Below, in pieces: positions 52,881-61,432 of a DNA stretch of 64,000 bases. How positions within the stretch are numbered: position 1 is the stretch's first letter; each line of letters begins with the position of its first letter. The notes beneath the pieces are model-generated. The model did no database searches. It saw nothing but the letters and a program-made list of their open reading frames with translations, and was not told the origin of the DNA. Source of the stretch: CAZSNT01 sp964607765 (GTDB lineage: Bacteria; Verrucomicrobiota; Lentisphaeria; Oligosphaerales; JABHEG01); the NCBI GenBank assembly GCA_964607765.1, contig CAZSNT010000014.1, positions 29,603 through 93,602 of the forward strand, in the 5' to 3' direction. The position numbers and the translations under genes are program-made.

Positions 52881-55124
52881 TCATTCCTCCGCCCCGCTGC
52901 CCGGGGCATCGAACTTCCTCAAGACTTCCCCGGCGAACTCCCGCTGCTCGGGCGGCAGCGGATCGAGCACGGCGCGGTCACCGGTCTCCAGGACCTCCGC
53001 GACGGGCGCCAATTGCTCGAGTGCCTGGCGGACCGCATCATCCGGCAGTGCAGACACCAGCGCGCGCCACACCGACGCCCATCTGTCGCGGTATCCCGGC
53101 CGGGCCAAGCCAAGAAGGACTCCCATGCACACCCTCGATCTCTCCTCCCGGCCGGCACCGGCGAGCGACCGCGAGATGAGGGCAGCAGCTTCCGGAAGCT
53201 TGGCACCGTCCTCAAGCGCCAGGGACGCTTGCAGAATGCCCAGGGCGCTCTGGGTGCGGGGCTCGGACAAGACGCCTTCGACGCTGAGCGAGGCCGAGAA
53301 GTCAGAATGGGCCGCCGCGTGATCCCCGACACTCCCTTTGGCGGCAGCTCGGTTGTTGAGCGCCTGAGCCACATGGTCCGGTGGCGCGTCGGCCATCTCC
53401 ACGACCCGCGTGTAGTCCTCGATCGCGCCCGGGGTATCTCCGAGCATGCCTTTGCTCACGCCCCGGTTGTTGAGCGCCTTCGCCACCTGGTCCGGGCTGG
53501 CATGGGGAGACTTGACAGCCGCATCAAAATAGCCGAACGCACCCCGGTGGTCTCCGGACCGCCCGAGGGCGACGCCATAGCCGATTTGGTACGCCAGGTT
53601 GGTGGGCGTTCCCTTGGCCGCGGCGCGGGCGGCTTCCAGGCTCTCGTCGAGGTCCCCGTGAGCCTGGTACCAGGCGCTGAGCCTGGCATACGCCTCGGCC
53701 TCTTGCGGCCCCGCGGAGGCTGCGGATAGAATCCTCAGGTCCGCCAGGGCCAACGCGGCTTCACGCATGCCCAGGGCATGTTGCAGGGCGTGTACCATTT
53801 CCTCCTCGGCTGTGGATGCGACGTCGCTCCCAGCGAGGGATGCGGCGAAGTACTCTGCCGTGTATGCGTAGTCACGTGCGGTCTTCCCCTTGGCCTTTAC
53901 GGCTTCGCGAGCCAGCTTCTGCGGCATGTCGAGCCTCGCCTCTGCCTCGAACCAGACCTTCAGCACCTCGACAAAGACCTCGATTCGTCGCTTGTTGGGA
54001 CGCAGATAGCGCAATTGGTACCACGTGCGGAACAGCGGGTCGGGGACGCTGTAGTAGGCTGCCCTCCCTTTCCCTCCCCCGCGGACTTCCACGACCTGCA
54101 TGTCTTTCAGGCGCTGCAATTGCGTGGTCACGGTGTTCAGCGGCAGGCGGGACGCTTTGGCGATGTCTGTTGGCTTGGCCGTTCCGCCGGCGCGCATGAG
54201 TGCGTCCAGAAGCTTGGACTGCTGTTCCGTGAACTGGTTCTCCAGGATGTCCTTGAGCAACGGCGTGAGCTCGTCCACCACCTGCCGCAGGGCCGACACC
54301 GTCTGACCTAGTCTGCCCTCGGCGAGCACCTCGTACAGGAGCAGCAGCAGACGCGGGTTCCCGCCCGTGAGGCGCGTGATGGCCTGGATCTTCGGCTTGT
54401 GTTCACGGTACTGGCGCTCGAAATCAGCGCTGCCGTCGTACTGGGCGCGCTGCAGAAGGACCTGGTAGACCTGTTCGTCGTCCAGACGGTCGAGGGGAAT
54501 GCGCGAGAAGTAGTTGAAGAAGGGCTCCCGGTACTTCTGCACGGCCTCGAACAGGCGCACGGAGGTACCGACCATCATCAGGAAGGGATCGACCATCAGC
54601 AGGCGCCTCAACGTGGCCTGTGCTCCTTCGTCCAGCTTCCGGCTGAACACCTGGTCGAGATTCTCGACGAACAGGATCATCCTCTTGCCGGTCTGTGTGG
54701 AGATCTGGCGCAGGCCGGTGATCGCCAGTTCGAGGCTCTGCTCGTCGTCCAGCTCCGACTCGGCGCGCTCGTGCCACTGACTCGCGGCCGCGATGCCGTG
54801 GTCGTCCGCCAATCGCAGGAGCGAGGCAGCAAGCAGGTCCCTCAGGGACGAGATCCCCTGCAGCTCTTCCGGAAAACGGATGGGCAGCCAGGCATTGGCT
54901 AACTCCTTGTCTTCCCGGATGCGTGAACAGAGCATGAGAACCAGCGTGGTCTTGCCCGAGCCGCGGGGCCCCGTGATGAGGAAGCTGGTCAGGGTCTGGG
55001 AGTCGGTCTGCTCGCGGAGTCGGTCGACCAGGAAGTCCAAGGTGTGCTCGCGTGCGGCAAACGTGGCCCGCAGTTCCTCCTCGGACATCTCCTCGGTCAT
55101 GTACTTGTGCGCGACCAAGGCCAT
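52881..55124 (-). CDS. STAND-like AAA ATPase with winged-helix and TPR repeats
   Basis: 747 residues from the ATG at 55124, which overlaps the upstream ATPase stop by one base (TGATG). Walker A is GPRGSGKTT (residues 52-60); Walker B is ILFVENLDQVF (~150-160). After the ATPase core, a winged-helix segment (TDIAKASRLPLNTVTTQLQRL, ~375-400) is followed by TPR-type helical repeats (~440-700, e.g. ALNNRGVSKGMLGD and ALNNRAAAKGSVGD). This is the plan of STAND signalling ATPases that sense a ligand with the repeats. No effector domain is seen, so the partner ATPase or an unlinked gene would be needed. Function unknown; a defence or regulatory role is possible. Confidence 0.75.
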   Translation of the reverse strand: MALVAHKYMTEEMSEEELRATFAAREHTLDFLVDRLREQTDSQTLTSFLITGPRGSGKTTLVLMLCSRIREDKELANAWLPIRFPEELQGISSLRDLLAASLLRLADDHGIAAASQWHERAESELDDEQSLELAITGLRQISTQTGKRMILFVENLDQVFSRKLDEGAQATLRRLLMVDPFLMMVGTSVRLFEAVQKYREPFFNYFSRIPLDRLDDEQVYQVLLQRAQYDGSADFERQYREHKPKIQAITRLTGGNPRLLLLLYEVLAEGRLGQTVSALRQVVDELTPLLKDILENQFTEQQSKLLDALMRAGGTAKPTDIAKASRLPLNTVTTQLQRLKDMQVVEVRGGGKGRAAYYSVPDPLFRTWYQLRYLRPNKRRIEVFVEVLKVWFEAEARLDMPQKLAREAVKAKGKTARDYAYTAEYFAASLAGSDVASTAEEEMVHALQHALGMREAALALADLRILSAASAGPQEAEAYARLSAWYQAHGDLDESLEAARAAAKGTPTNLAYQIGYGVALGRSGDHRGAFGYFDAAVKSPHASPDQVAKALNNRGVSKGMLGDTPGAIEDYTRVVEMADAPPDHVAQALNNRAAAKGSVGDHAAAHSDFSASLSVEGVLSEPRTQSALGILQASLALEDGAKLPEAAALISRSLAGAGREERSRVCMGVLLGLARPGYRDRWASVWRALVSALPDDAVRQALEQLAPVAEVLETGDRAVLDPLPPEQREFAGEVLRKFDAPGSGAEE

Positions 55125-56350
55125 CAGGCGCCCCCTTTCGCCCGTTTCGGGGCTCGGTACCAGCGGCGCCACCAGTCTCGAATGACCTCCACCATGAAGT
55201 AGAACTCGTTCGTGTACGGGTCGAGGACCAGGTACCAGTCGCACTCGAGATCGGCCAGGAGTTCGCCGAACCCGAGCGCTGAGGCGCCGCGGCCCCGGGC
55301 CTTACGGTAGACGTCGTAGAGAACGCTTTCCGAAACACGCCCCTCCGCGGCAACAGTGGACAGGACCGCCACGGCACTTTTCTCTCCCGCCTTGCCGTAG
55401 CGCTTCAGGCGTTCGCGGTAGTGGTCGAAGTAGTGTTTGCAGGTCGGCCCGAGTACACGATTCCGGTAGACCTCGTCAAGGGTTGCGAGCGTCAAAGGCT
55501 GCCTCTCGGCGGAAGGCAACTGCCCCAACTGCGAGAAGAGCATGTGGATGAAGTAGGGGACGGGCGGACCAATCAGCTGGAGAACCCGGTCCACGAGCCC
55601 TTCCGTCAGTTGTACGCGCATCGTCTCGGCCAGGTCAGCTGTCAGCCTTGCGGCGTCCTCCGCGCGCAGCGGCTCGACATAAAGCCGTTCGAAGTCGTTG
55701 AGCTTGTCAACCGTGTTGAGCCGGCGAAGGATGAGATCGATCCCGATGCTGCCGCCCACGATGAACCGATGGCGCCGGAGCCTGTCCTTCTGCTGCATCC
55801 GGGCCGAACGAAACCACGCCATGAAACCACGGGCCGCGTCTTCCCCGTGCTTTGCCTGCACCTTCTCCAGCATCGCCGGCAACTCGTCGAAGATGAAGAT
55901 GACGGTCTCGTCGAACTTCTCCATCTCCAGAAGCAGACGTCGGGCATTGCCGCGCCAATCCTCGCGCACGGCGTTCTTGAACTTGACTTTGGCGCCTTCG
56001 AACCCCACCTCGTCAAAGCTGTCCTTCACCCAGTCTCGAAGCGTCGCGGGGAGTGACTTGGCTTCGCTCAGAAATCGGCGTACTTGGTCGTTGGACAGCA
56101 AGGCGCGCGTGACCTGCCAGACGAACTCCTCCGGTGAGTCGACGTCCTCGAGGTCGAAGTAAACCGGCCAGTAGTCCGGTGCGGGCCGTGTGAGGACGTG
56201 GCGCATGACGCCCGTCTTGCCGAAGCGCCTCGGCGCCAGCAGCAGGATATTGTTTCCCTGGATCTGGCGCCACAGGTGCTCGACGAACTCGTCCCGCCCA
56301 TACAGTTCATGCGGCTCAGGGACATTCCCGACGATATTCCGCGTTGCCAT
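55124..56350 (-). CDS. AAA ATPase (archaeal-type ATPase / ORC-like), partner of the STAND-like gene
   Basis: 408 residues from the ATG at 56350 with GGAGAAGG upstream. It starts with YGRDEFVEHLW, then a P-loop APRRFGKTG (39-47) and Walker B IFIFDELPAM with Asp155/Glu156, the signature of archaeal-type ATPases. A C-terminal winged-helix-like region (~330-400, ending DWWRRWYRA) probably binds DNA or a partner. Downstream, the STAND-like ATPase is coupled by TGATG. The promoter region holds three 24-bp direct repeats. The two genes form a cassette between truncated host genes. Function unknown. Confidence 0.75.
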   Translation of the reverse strand: MATRNIVGNVPEPHELYGRDEFVEHLWRQIQGNNILLLAPRRFGKTGVMRHVLTRPAPDYWPVYFDLEDVDSPEEFVWQVTRALLSNDQVRRFLSEAKSLPATLRDWVKDSFDEVGFEGAKVKFKNAVREDWRGNARRLLLEMEKFDETVIFIFDELPAMLEKVQAKHGEDAARGFMAWFRSARMQQKDRLRRHRFIVGGSIGIDLILRRLNTVDKLNDFERLYVEPLRAEDAARLTADLAETMRVQLTEGLVDRVLQLIGPPVPYFIHMLFSQLGQLPSAERQPLTLATLDEVYRNRVLGPTCKHYFDHYRERLKRYGKAGEKSAVAVLSTVAAEGRVSESVLYDVYRKARGRGASALGFGELLADLECDWYLVLDPYTNEFYFMVEVIRDWWRRWYRAPKRAKGGA

Positions 56351-56368
56351 CGTTGCCTTCTCCAGCAG

Positions 56369-56460
56369 AAGTAACAGGATTGTCGTTTCTTGCTATATCA
56401 TAAAGTAACAGGATTGTTGTTTCTTGTCAACATTGATAGTGACGACTTTGTTGTTTCTTG
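56369..56460 (-). promoter_or_regulatory. Three 24-bp iterons with promoter, upstream of the two-ATPase operon
   Basis: Direct repeats at 56369-56392, 56403-56426 and 56437-56460, period exactly 34 bp, with 10-bp spacers. Copies one and two differ at one base (core AACAGGATTGT..TTTCTTG); copy three is diverged in its first half. On the minus strand a TTGACA box (56430-56425), which partly overlaps copy two, is followed 17 bp later by TACTTT, with TATGAT just beyond, so the repeats overlap the promoter. Autoregulation by one of the ATPases is a reasonable guess. Confidence 0.7.
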
Positions 56461-56493
56461 GTTTCGCGTGGTTGGGAGGTGCTGTCTTCCCGT

Positions 56494-56814
56494 CGAGGCG
56501 TGTTGCGCCTTGCAGCGCAAGAAATTCCTGCTGTTGTACTGCCCGCTCATGAGCGCGATGCGGGTGGGTTCGCAGAGCGGGTAGGCGAAAGCGTTGTCAC
56601 AGCGCAGCCCTTCGCGTGCCAGGCGGTCGATGCGCGGGGTGGCGAACGGCCGGTTCTCGAACAGTCCGGACCACTCGCTGATGCGGTTGGCGCCGTAAGC
56701 CGTCACCCCGTAGTGGTTCAGGTCGTCGATCAGGATCAGAACCACGTTGAGCCGTTCGGCTGCACCCGCACGTACGGCGAAAGCACACATCAGCATGGTC
56801 AGCAGCCGTTTCAT
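56494..56814 (-). pseudogene. Truncated sulfatase (N-terminal 107 residues only)
   Basis: From the ATG at 56814 a signal peptide (LLTMLMCAFAVRAGA) leads into a normal S1 sulfatase start: VLILIDDLNHYG and the formylglycine motif CEPTRIALMSG with Cys81, up to RCKAQHAS at residue 107. After that the frame runs into unrelated sequence and the iteron region and stops at 56398. Some 350-400 residues of the enzyme are missing. The break is directly beside the ATPase promoter, so the gene was cut by arrival of the cassette or by a linked deletion. Confidence 0.75.
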
Positions 56815-56850
56815 GGGGCCGTCCCCCGTCCCCTGTGTTCTGGAATTCGG

Positions 56851-56950
56851 AACTCGATGCCTGTCGAAATCTGTCGGTCTCTGTCGAGTCCCATCGGTTG
56901 GCCGAGAGGCATCGAAGGGAATCGACAGGATTCGAGAGGCCTCGACCACT
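56851..56950. repeat. 10-bp-period repeat tract (10 units, palindromic overall)
   Basis: Units CTGTCGAAAT, CTGTCGGTCT, CTGTCGAGTC on the left and ATCGACAGGA, TTCGAGAGGC on the right, in exact 10-bp phase, with orientation inverting near the middle. It fills the gap between the truncated sulfatase and the stop of the intact one, ending beside the stop codon at 56961. Confidence 0.7.
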
Positions 56951-56960
56951 CCTTGTTTTC

Positions 56961-58817
56961 TCAGTCGTTTGTCACCGGGGGAACGATCCCCGGGGGATAC
57001 GCGAGCTTGCGGTCGTGGGCGCCTTTGGCGAAATCGGAGACGACGAACTCGTTCTCCTTGGCCCAATCGCACTCCACGCGCCCGTCACCGAGCACAATTC
57101 TGCCCAGCTTGCTGCGGAACCAGTCGGCCAGCTTCGCGTAGCGTGGATCGTTGGCCACGTTAGCACGTTCGCCGGGGTCTTTGCGGAGATCGTAGAGCGC
57201 CATTTCGACCGCGTCGCGCGGCGCGTCGAGCCCCCATCTGATGTCTTCGCCGGGCTTTGGCCCCCATTTCTGGCCGGGCTTACCGTCCTTCTCACGAATG
57301 CGCATGGAGAAGGCGAATTGCTTGCCGATCAGATGGGCGCGCGGCCCCATCACCTGATTCATCTCGCCGATCACATAGTCGCGCGATGCCTTGCCGGTGA
57401 GGGTGTCATCGACGGGGAAACCGTCCAGATGTGCGTAGTCCTCGTCGGTCAGGTCGGCGCCCGCGGCGCGCAGGATGGTCGGCGCGAAGTCCACGTATTC
57501 GACGAATTCATGGCAGACCTTGCCGGCCGGCCAGGTCTTCTTGTCGGAGGACACGGCGATGACCGCACAGTGGTTGGACATGTCGTACGGGCCGAATTTC
57601 GCCTCGATGCCCTGTTCGCCCAGATGCCAGCCATGGTCACCGACGACGTAGAGGATCAGGTAATCTCGATCGCTCTTCCTGCTGAATGCCTTGAAGGCGT
57701 CAACCGCGCGCCCGACAAGCGAATCGCCCATGGCGCAGAACGCGTAGTAGTCGCGAATCGCCTGCTGCTTCTCTTCGGGCTTCATACCGGAGAAGTTCAT
57801 GTCTCTGTGGAGTTTCAGAAGTTGGGGCGGCAGTGTCTTGAGTTCGTCCTCGCTGAAGTCGGGGACGCGGTAGGTCTTGCCGGCAAACTGATCCCGAAAC
57901 TCCCTGGACGGCAACACAGGCGTGTGGGGGAAGTGATACCCCAGGTGCACCATCAGCGGCTTGTCGACCGGCGGCCCCGGCAACTCCTTGCCCCATGACG
58001 TGGCGTAGCTCTTGCCACGTTGCTCGAGGAAACTCTCGAAGGCGGCGGTGATCTGCCCATCCATGGTCCTGTTGGTCGGGCTGGGGCTGACGCCGCCTAT
58101 GATCAAGTTCGGATTGCTGCGTTTGTAGGTACGCAGGATATCCAGTCTCCTGTCGATCGCCTTCAGTTGCTCCTGGATCTCAGCTGGTGGCTTGGCGTTC
58201 CATTTTGCGTTTCTGTCCACGGGCCACGTGAGCAGGATCGGTTTCTCCGGGAACCCCCAGAAGATCTCGTGGCGCGGCCCGCCTTTGATCTTCCAGTTCT
58301 GGGCGCTGTGCCAGTCGGTGAGACCATTAGAGCCCAGGTCGTTCTTCATGTCGACTTCCACGTCGTAGAAGTTGGCGCCGGTATAGCTGGGCCTGCCGAT
58401 CCACTTGAAGACGTAGTAGCCTTTCTTGCCGAAATGGGCGGTGCTGTAGCCTTGCTTGCTCACGAGTTGCGGCAGGAAGGGCTTGGTGAAGTCCGCGTTC
58501 TGGTGGGACTGCTCGAAGCCGACGTGGCCGCTGCGGTGCGGGTACATGCCGTAGTGCATGGAGGTGCGGCTGGGCGCGCAGGCCGGGGAGTTGCAGTAAG
58601 CGCGGGTGAAGAGCACGCCTTCCGCGGCCAGTTTGTCCGCCGCCGGCGACGACACGTAGCCGAGAGGGCTGTTGTCTTTGCCCGTCACTGCCCGGTTGTA
58701 GGCCGGGATCGAGTCGGCTCGATGGTCGTCGGTGATGATCCACAGGATGTTCGGTTGCCCCGCGGCCGCCAGCAAGGAGGATGCCGTCAGAAGACACGTC
58801 AACAGCGCATTTCTCAT
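56961..58817 (-). CDS. Secreted sulfatase (S1, large form)
   Basis: 618 residues from the ATG at 58817 (GGAGGG 8 nt upstream), with signal peptide LLTCLLTASSLLAAAG. Motifs: IITDDHRADS, formylglycine Cys80 in CAPSRTS, a long insertion around residues 200-290, then GDHGWHLGE and YDLRKDPGE. No EF-hand tail. It follows the GH95 gene by 67 nt and precedes the truncated sulfatase, so two sulfatases once stood in tandem. The target is presumably a sulfated galactan or fucan unit. Confidence 0.9.
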   Translation of the reverse strand: MRNALLTCLLTASSLLAAAGQPNILWIITDDHRADSIPAYNRAVTGKDNSPLGYVSSPAADKLAAEGVLFTRAYCNSPACAPSRTSMHYGMYPHRSGHVGFEQSHQNADFTKPFLPQLVSKQGYSTAHFGKKGYYVFKWIGRPSYTGANFYDVEVDMKNDLGSNGLTDWHSAQNWKIKGGPRHEIFWGFPEKPILLTWPVDRNAKWNAKPPAEIQEQLKAIDRRLDILRTYKRSNPNLIIGGVSPSPTNRTMDGQITAAFESFLEQRGKSYATSWGKELPGPPVDKPLMVHLGYHFPHTPVLPSREFRDQFAGKTYRVPDFSEDELKTLPPQLLKLHRDMNFSGMKPEEKQQAIRDYYAFCAMGDSLVGRAVDAFKAFSRKSDRDYLILYVVGDHGWHLGEQGIEAKFGPYDMSNHCAVIAVSSDKKTWPAGKVCHEFVEYVDFAPTILRAAGADLTDEDYAHLDGFPVDDTLTGKASRDYVIGEMNQVMGPRAHLIGKQFAFSMRIREKDGKPGQKWGPKPGEDIRWGLDAPRDAVEMALYDLRKDPGERANVANDPRYAKLADWFRSKLGRIVLGDGRVECDWAKENEFVVSDFAKGAHDRKLAYPPGIVPPVTND

Positions 58818-58884
58818 CGGGAGGACCCTCCATATATTCGGTCTGTCCGCTCGCGCGGCAAGAGAAACCGGCACTCTCTTCAGG

Positions 58885-61230
58885 CTATCCATTGTCCTTG
58901 ACTCCATAGACCATCCCCGGCGTCGTCCTGGCGTGGATGGTCTCCACGCCGTCCCCGGTCTGGATCACCAAGGGGTTACCAAGCAGAGACTTGATCTGCG
59001 CTTGTTCCAGTTTGCCGCCCCTCCACGCGATCGAGACCTCGAAGCCGCCCCGGGCACGGAGCCCAGAGACGTTCCCTTCCTCCCAGACTGATGGCAGCGC
59101 AGGAAGCAGATCGATGATGTGATTGCCCTGATCGTCGCGCCGGTGCGACTGCAGCAGGGCCTCCGCAATGCCCGCTGTCAGACCGAAATTGCCGTCAATC
59201 TGAAACGGCGGATGGGCGTCGAACAGGTTGTTGTAGAAGCCCGCGCCGCCCTTCTCGCTGGTATTGTTGAAGAAGCCGTGCAGGATTCTGTTCATGTGGT
59301 CGCCATCGCGCAGTCGCGCCCAGAAATTGACCTTCCACCCGCGGGACCACCCCGTGCCTCCGTCGCCGCGCAGTGCAAGCGTCCTCTTGCATGCCTCGAA
59401 CAGCTCAGGGGTGCTCGGCGTGATCTCAGCGCCCGGATGCAGCCCCCAAAGATGGGAGACGTGCCGGTGCGTGGTCCTGGGGGCCTCCGTGTAGAGCCAC
59501 TCCTTGAGCTGGCCTTCGGCGCCAACCTGGTTCGGGGCGATCCGCCCGGCCGTTTCCCTCAACTTCGCTGCAAACTCCGCATCGCAGGTCAGGACGTCAG
59601 CGGCTGCCGCTGTGCTTCGCAGCAGGCTCCGGATGATCTGGTGGTCCATGGTGGGGGCCATGACCAGGCCGCCGCGTTCCGGGGAATTGCTCGGCCCGCT
59701 CACCAGCCAGCCCTTGCCGAGGACGGGATCCTCGATGAGGTAATCCAGGAAGAACTGCGACGCGCCTTTCAAGGCCGGATAGGCCGTTTCTCGCAGGAAA
59801 ACGGTGTCACCTGAGTAGAGAAAGTGCTCCCACAGATGCGTGCAGAGCCAGGCGCCGCCGACTGGCCAGATGCCGTGGTTGGAGGCGTTGATCGGCGCGG
59901 CTCCGCGCCAGCCGTCCGTATTGTGATGCGTCACCCAGCCGCCGGCGCCATAGTGATCGCGCGCGACTTCAGCGCCTGTCACGGCCAGATCCCGGACGAG
60001 TTCGAACAGCGGCGCATGGCACTCGGCGAGATTCGTCACTTCCGCCGGCCAGTAGTTCATCTCGGTGTTGATGTTAATCGTGTATTTGGAGTCCCACGAC
60101 GGCGTCTTGCTGGCGTTCCACAGCCCTTGCAGGTTCGCAGCCTGCCCGCCCGGGCGCGATGACGCGATCAGCAGGTAACGGCCGTACTGGAACAGCAGCG
60201 AAACCAGGTCCGGATCCGGCTTGGCCTGATAGCGGGAGAGCCGCTCATTGGTCGGCAGTTCGGCGGAATGGCCGCCGCCCAGGTTCAGAGACGTCCGGCG
60301 GAACAGGGCCCCGTGGTCTGCCTGATGCGCGGCCAGAATGCTCGCATACGACTTGCTCTCAATCTGTTTCAATGCGGATGCGCAACGCGCTGCGGGATCC
60401 GCAGACAATGATCTGTAGTTCTCGTAGTTCGTAGCGCAGACCAGGTACAGGACAGCGGCGTCCGCGCCCTTGACTTCGATGCCCGAATCGGAGACGGATG
60501 CTGTTCCGGCCTCCGTCTTCGCCACCAAGCGGGCTTCGAAACGCATCACGCCTTCATAGAAGGTCTTGCGCCTCTTGTTCTCGAAGTCATCCACGACGCC
60601 GGTCAGACGCAACGTCGCGCCGTCGAGTTTGCCGACGGCCGGCGCCTTCGTATGCGGCGTGGAGAGGCTGGCGGTGAAGTTGACGCTCCCGGGCCGGTCT
60701 GCCTCGACGCGTATACCGATGACACCGTCCGGGTGACTGGCAAAGACGATCCGTTTGTAGCGAACACCATCCACCACATACGACGTCGAGGCCAACGCGC
60801 CGTCCAGGTCCAGGTCGCGTGCGTACTCCGCAACCTGATCATGCCCGGCAAACTCCAGCCACACATCGCCAAACGGCTGATAGGCCGGCTGCCGAAGCGG
60901 CTTCGACATGAAACGTCTCGTCGCCAGATTCTGTGCGTCCTTCTGTTTGCCCTCGAACAGAAGCCTGCGCATCTCGGGCAGCACGTCCACAGCGCCTGCA
61001 TGCGAGTAGGAATGCGGTTGCCCTACCCAGAGCGTGTCGTGGTTGAACTGAATGCGGTCTTTCCCCGTTCCACCGAAAATCATGGCGCCCACGGACCCGT
61101 TACCGACCGGGAGCGCATCGGTCCAGGCCTTCGCGGGCTCGGTGTAGCTCAGGACCAACGGCGGTTCAGCCATGGCCATGCACGCGACTCCGGCAAGTGT
61201 TGCTGACATAAGGACTCCTGTCTTTTTCAT
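58885..61230 (-). CDS. GH95 family alpha-L-fucosidase / alpha-L-galactosidase, secreted
   Basis: 781 residues with a signal peptide (LMSATLAGVACMAMA). The GH95 (alpha/alpha)6 barrel shows the expected residues: Asn386/Asn388 (NINTEMNYW), Glu518 (SNSPERGG) and Asp679 (QIDGNFG), following an N-terminal beta domain (FNHDTLWVGQP). GH95 enzymes hydrolyse alpha-L-fucosides or alpha-L-galactosides by inversion; L-galactose occurs in agar and porphyran, so the second is attractive here but unproven. It starts at the ATG at 61230 (AAGGAG upstream); the ATG at 61209 is an alternative. Confidence 0.92.
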   Translation of the reverse strand: MKKTGVLMSATLAGVACMAMAEPPLVLSYTEPAKAWTDALPVGNGSVGAMIFGGTGKDRIQFNHDTLWVGQPHSYSHAGAVDVLPEMRRLLFEGKQKDAQNLATRRFMSKPLRQPAYQPFGDVWLEFAGHDQVAEYARDLDLDGALASTSYVVDGVRYKRIVFASHPDGVIGIRVEADRPGSVNFTASLSTPHTKAPAVGKLDGATLRLTGVVDDFENKRRKTFYEGVMRFEARLVAKTEAGTASVSDSGIEVKGADAAVLYLVCATNYENYRSLSADPAARCASALKQIESKSYASILAAHQADHGALFRRTSLNLGGGHSAELPTNERLSRYQAKPDPDLVSLLFQYGRYLLIASSRPGGQAANLQGLWNASKTPSWDSKYTININTEMNYWPAEVTNLAECHAPLFELVRDLAVTGAEVARDHYGAGGWVTHHNTDGWRGAAPINASNHGIWPVGGAWLCTHLWEHFLYSGDTVFLRETAYPALKGASQFFLDYLIEDPVLGKGWLVSGPSNSPERGGLVMAPTMDHQIIRSLLRSTAAAADVLTCDAEFAAKLRETAGRIAPNQVGAEGQLKEWLYTEAPRTTHRHVSHLWGLHPGAEITPSTPELFEACKRTLALRGDGGTGWSRGWKVNFWARLRDGDHMNRILHGFFNNTSEKGGAGFYNNLFDAHPPFQIDGNFGLTAGIAEALLQSHRRDDQGNHIIDLLPALPSVWEEGNVSGLRARGGFEVSIAWRGGKLEQAQIKSLLGNPLVIQTGDGVETIHARTTPGMVYGVKDNG

Positions 61231-61312
61231 CTTACTCTTAACTCCTTGTCATCTCCGGAACTCGTCATTCATGTCGCGTAGTAAGCGTTAAGCTTGGTGC
61301 CGAAAGGCTGTT

Positions 61313-61401
61313 CCGGGCGTAGCGCCGCACTCTGAGCGGCGACTTCCCCTCCGTAGCACGACGACCGGAAGCCGCCGCCCAGAGAGCGGCGCTACGTCCG
61401 G
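61313..61401. repeat. REP-like inverted repeat (CGTAGC/GCTACG type)
   Basis: 35-bp arms (61313-61347 and 61367-61401) agree at about 31 positions, with core CGTAGCGCCGC and its complement, around a 19-nt loop. The design matches 18329-18423. It sits between the GH16 stop and GH95 start, in a 200-nt gap with nothing else evident. Confidence 0.65.
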
Positions 61402-61432
61402 CCAGGCAGGATACGGCAGCCAACAGTCAGGC

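Noticed and set aside
56369..56460. CRISPR array
   Set aside because: Only three repeats with 10-bp spacers, far shorter than CRISPR spacers, no cas genes, and overlap with a promoter. Iterons fit better.
56398..56493. Coding continuation of the truncated sulfatase
   Set aside because: Residues after 107 have no sulfatase character and run through the iteron DNA; the frame is open by chance.
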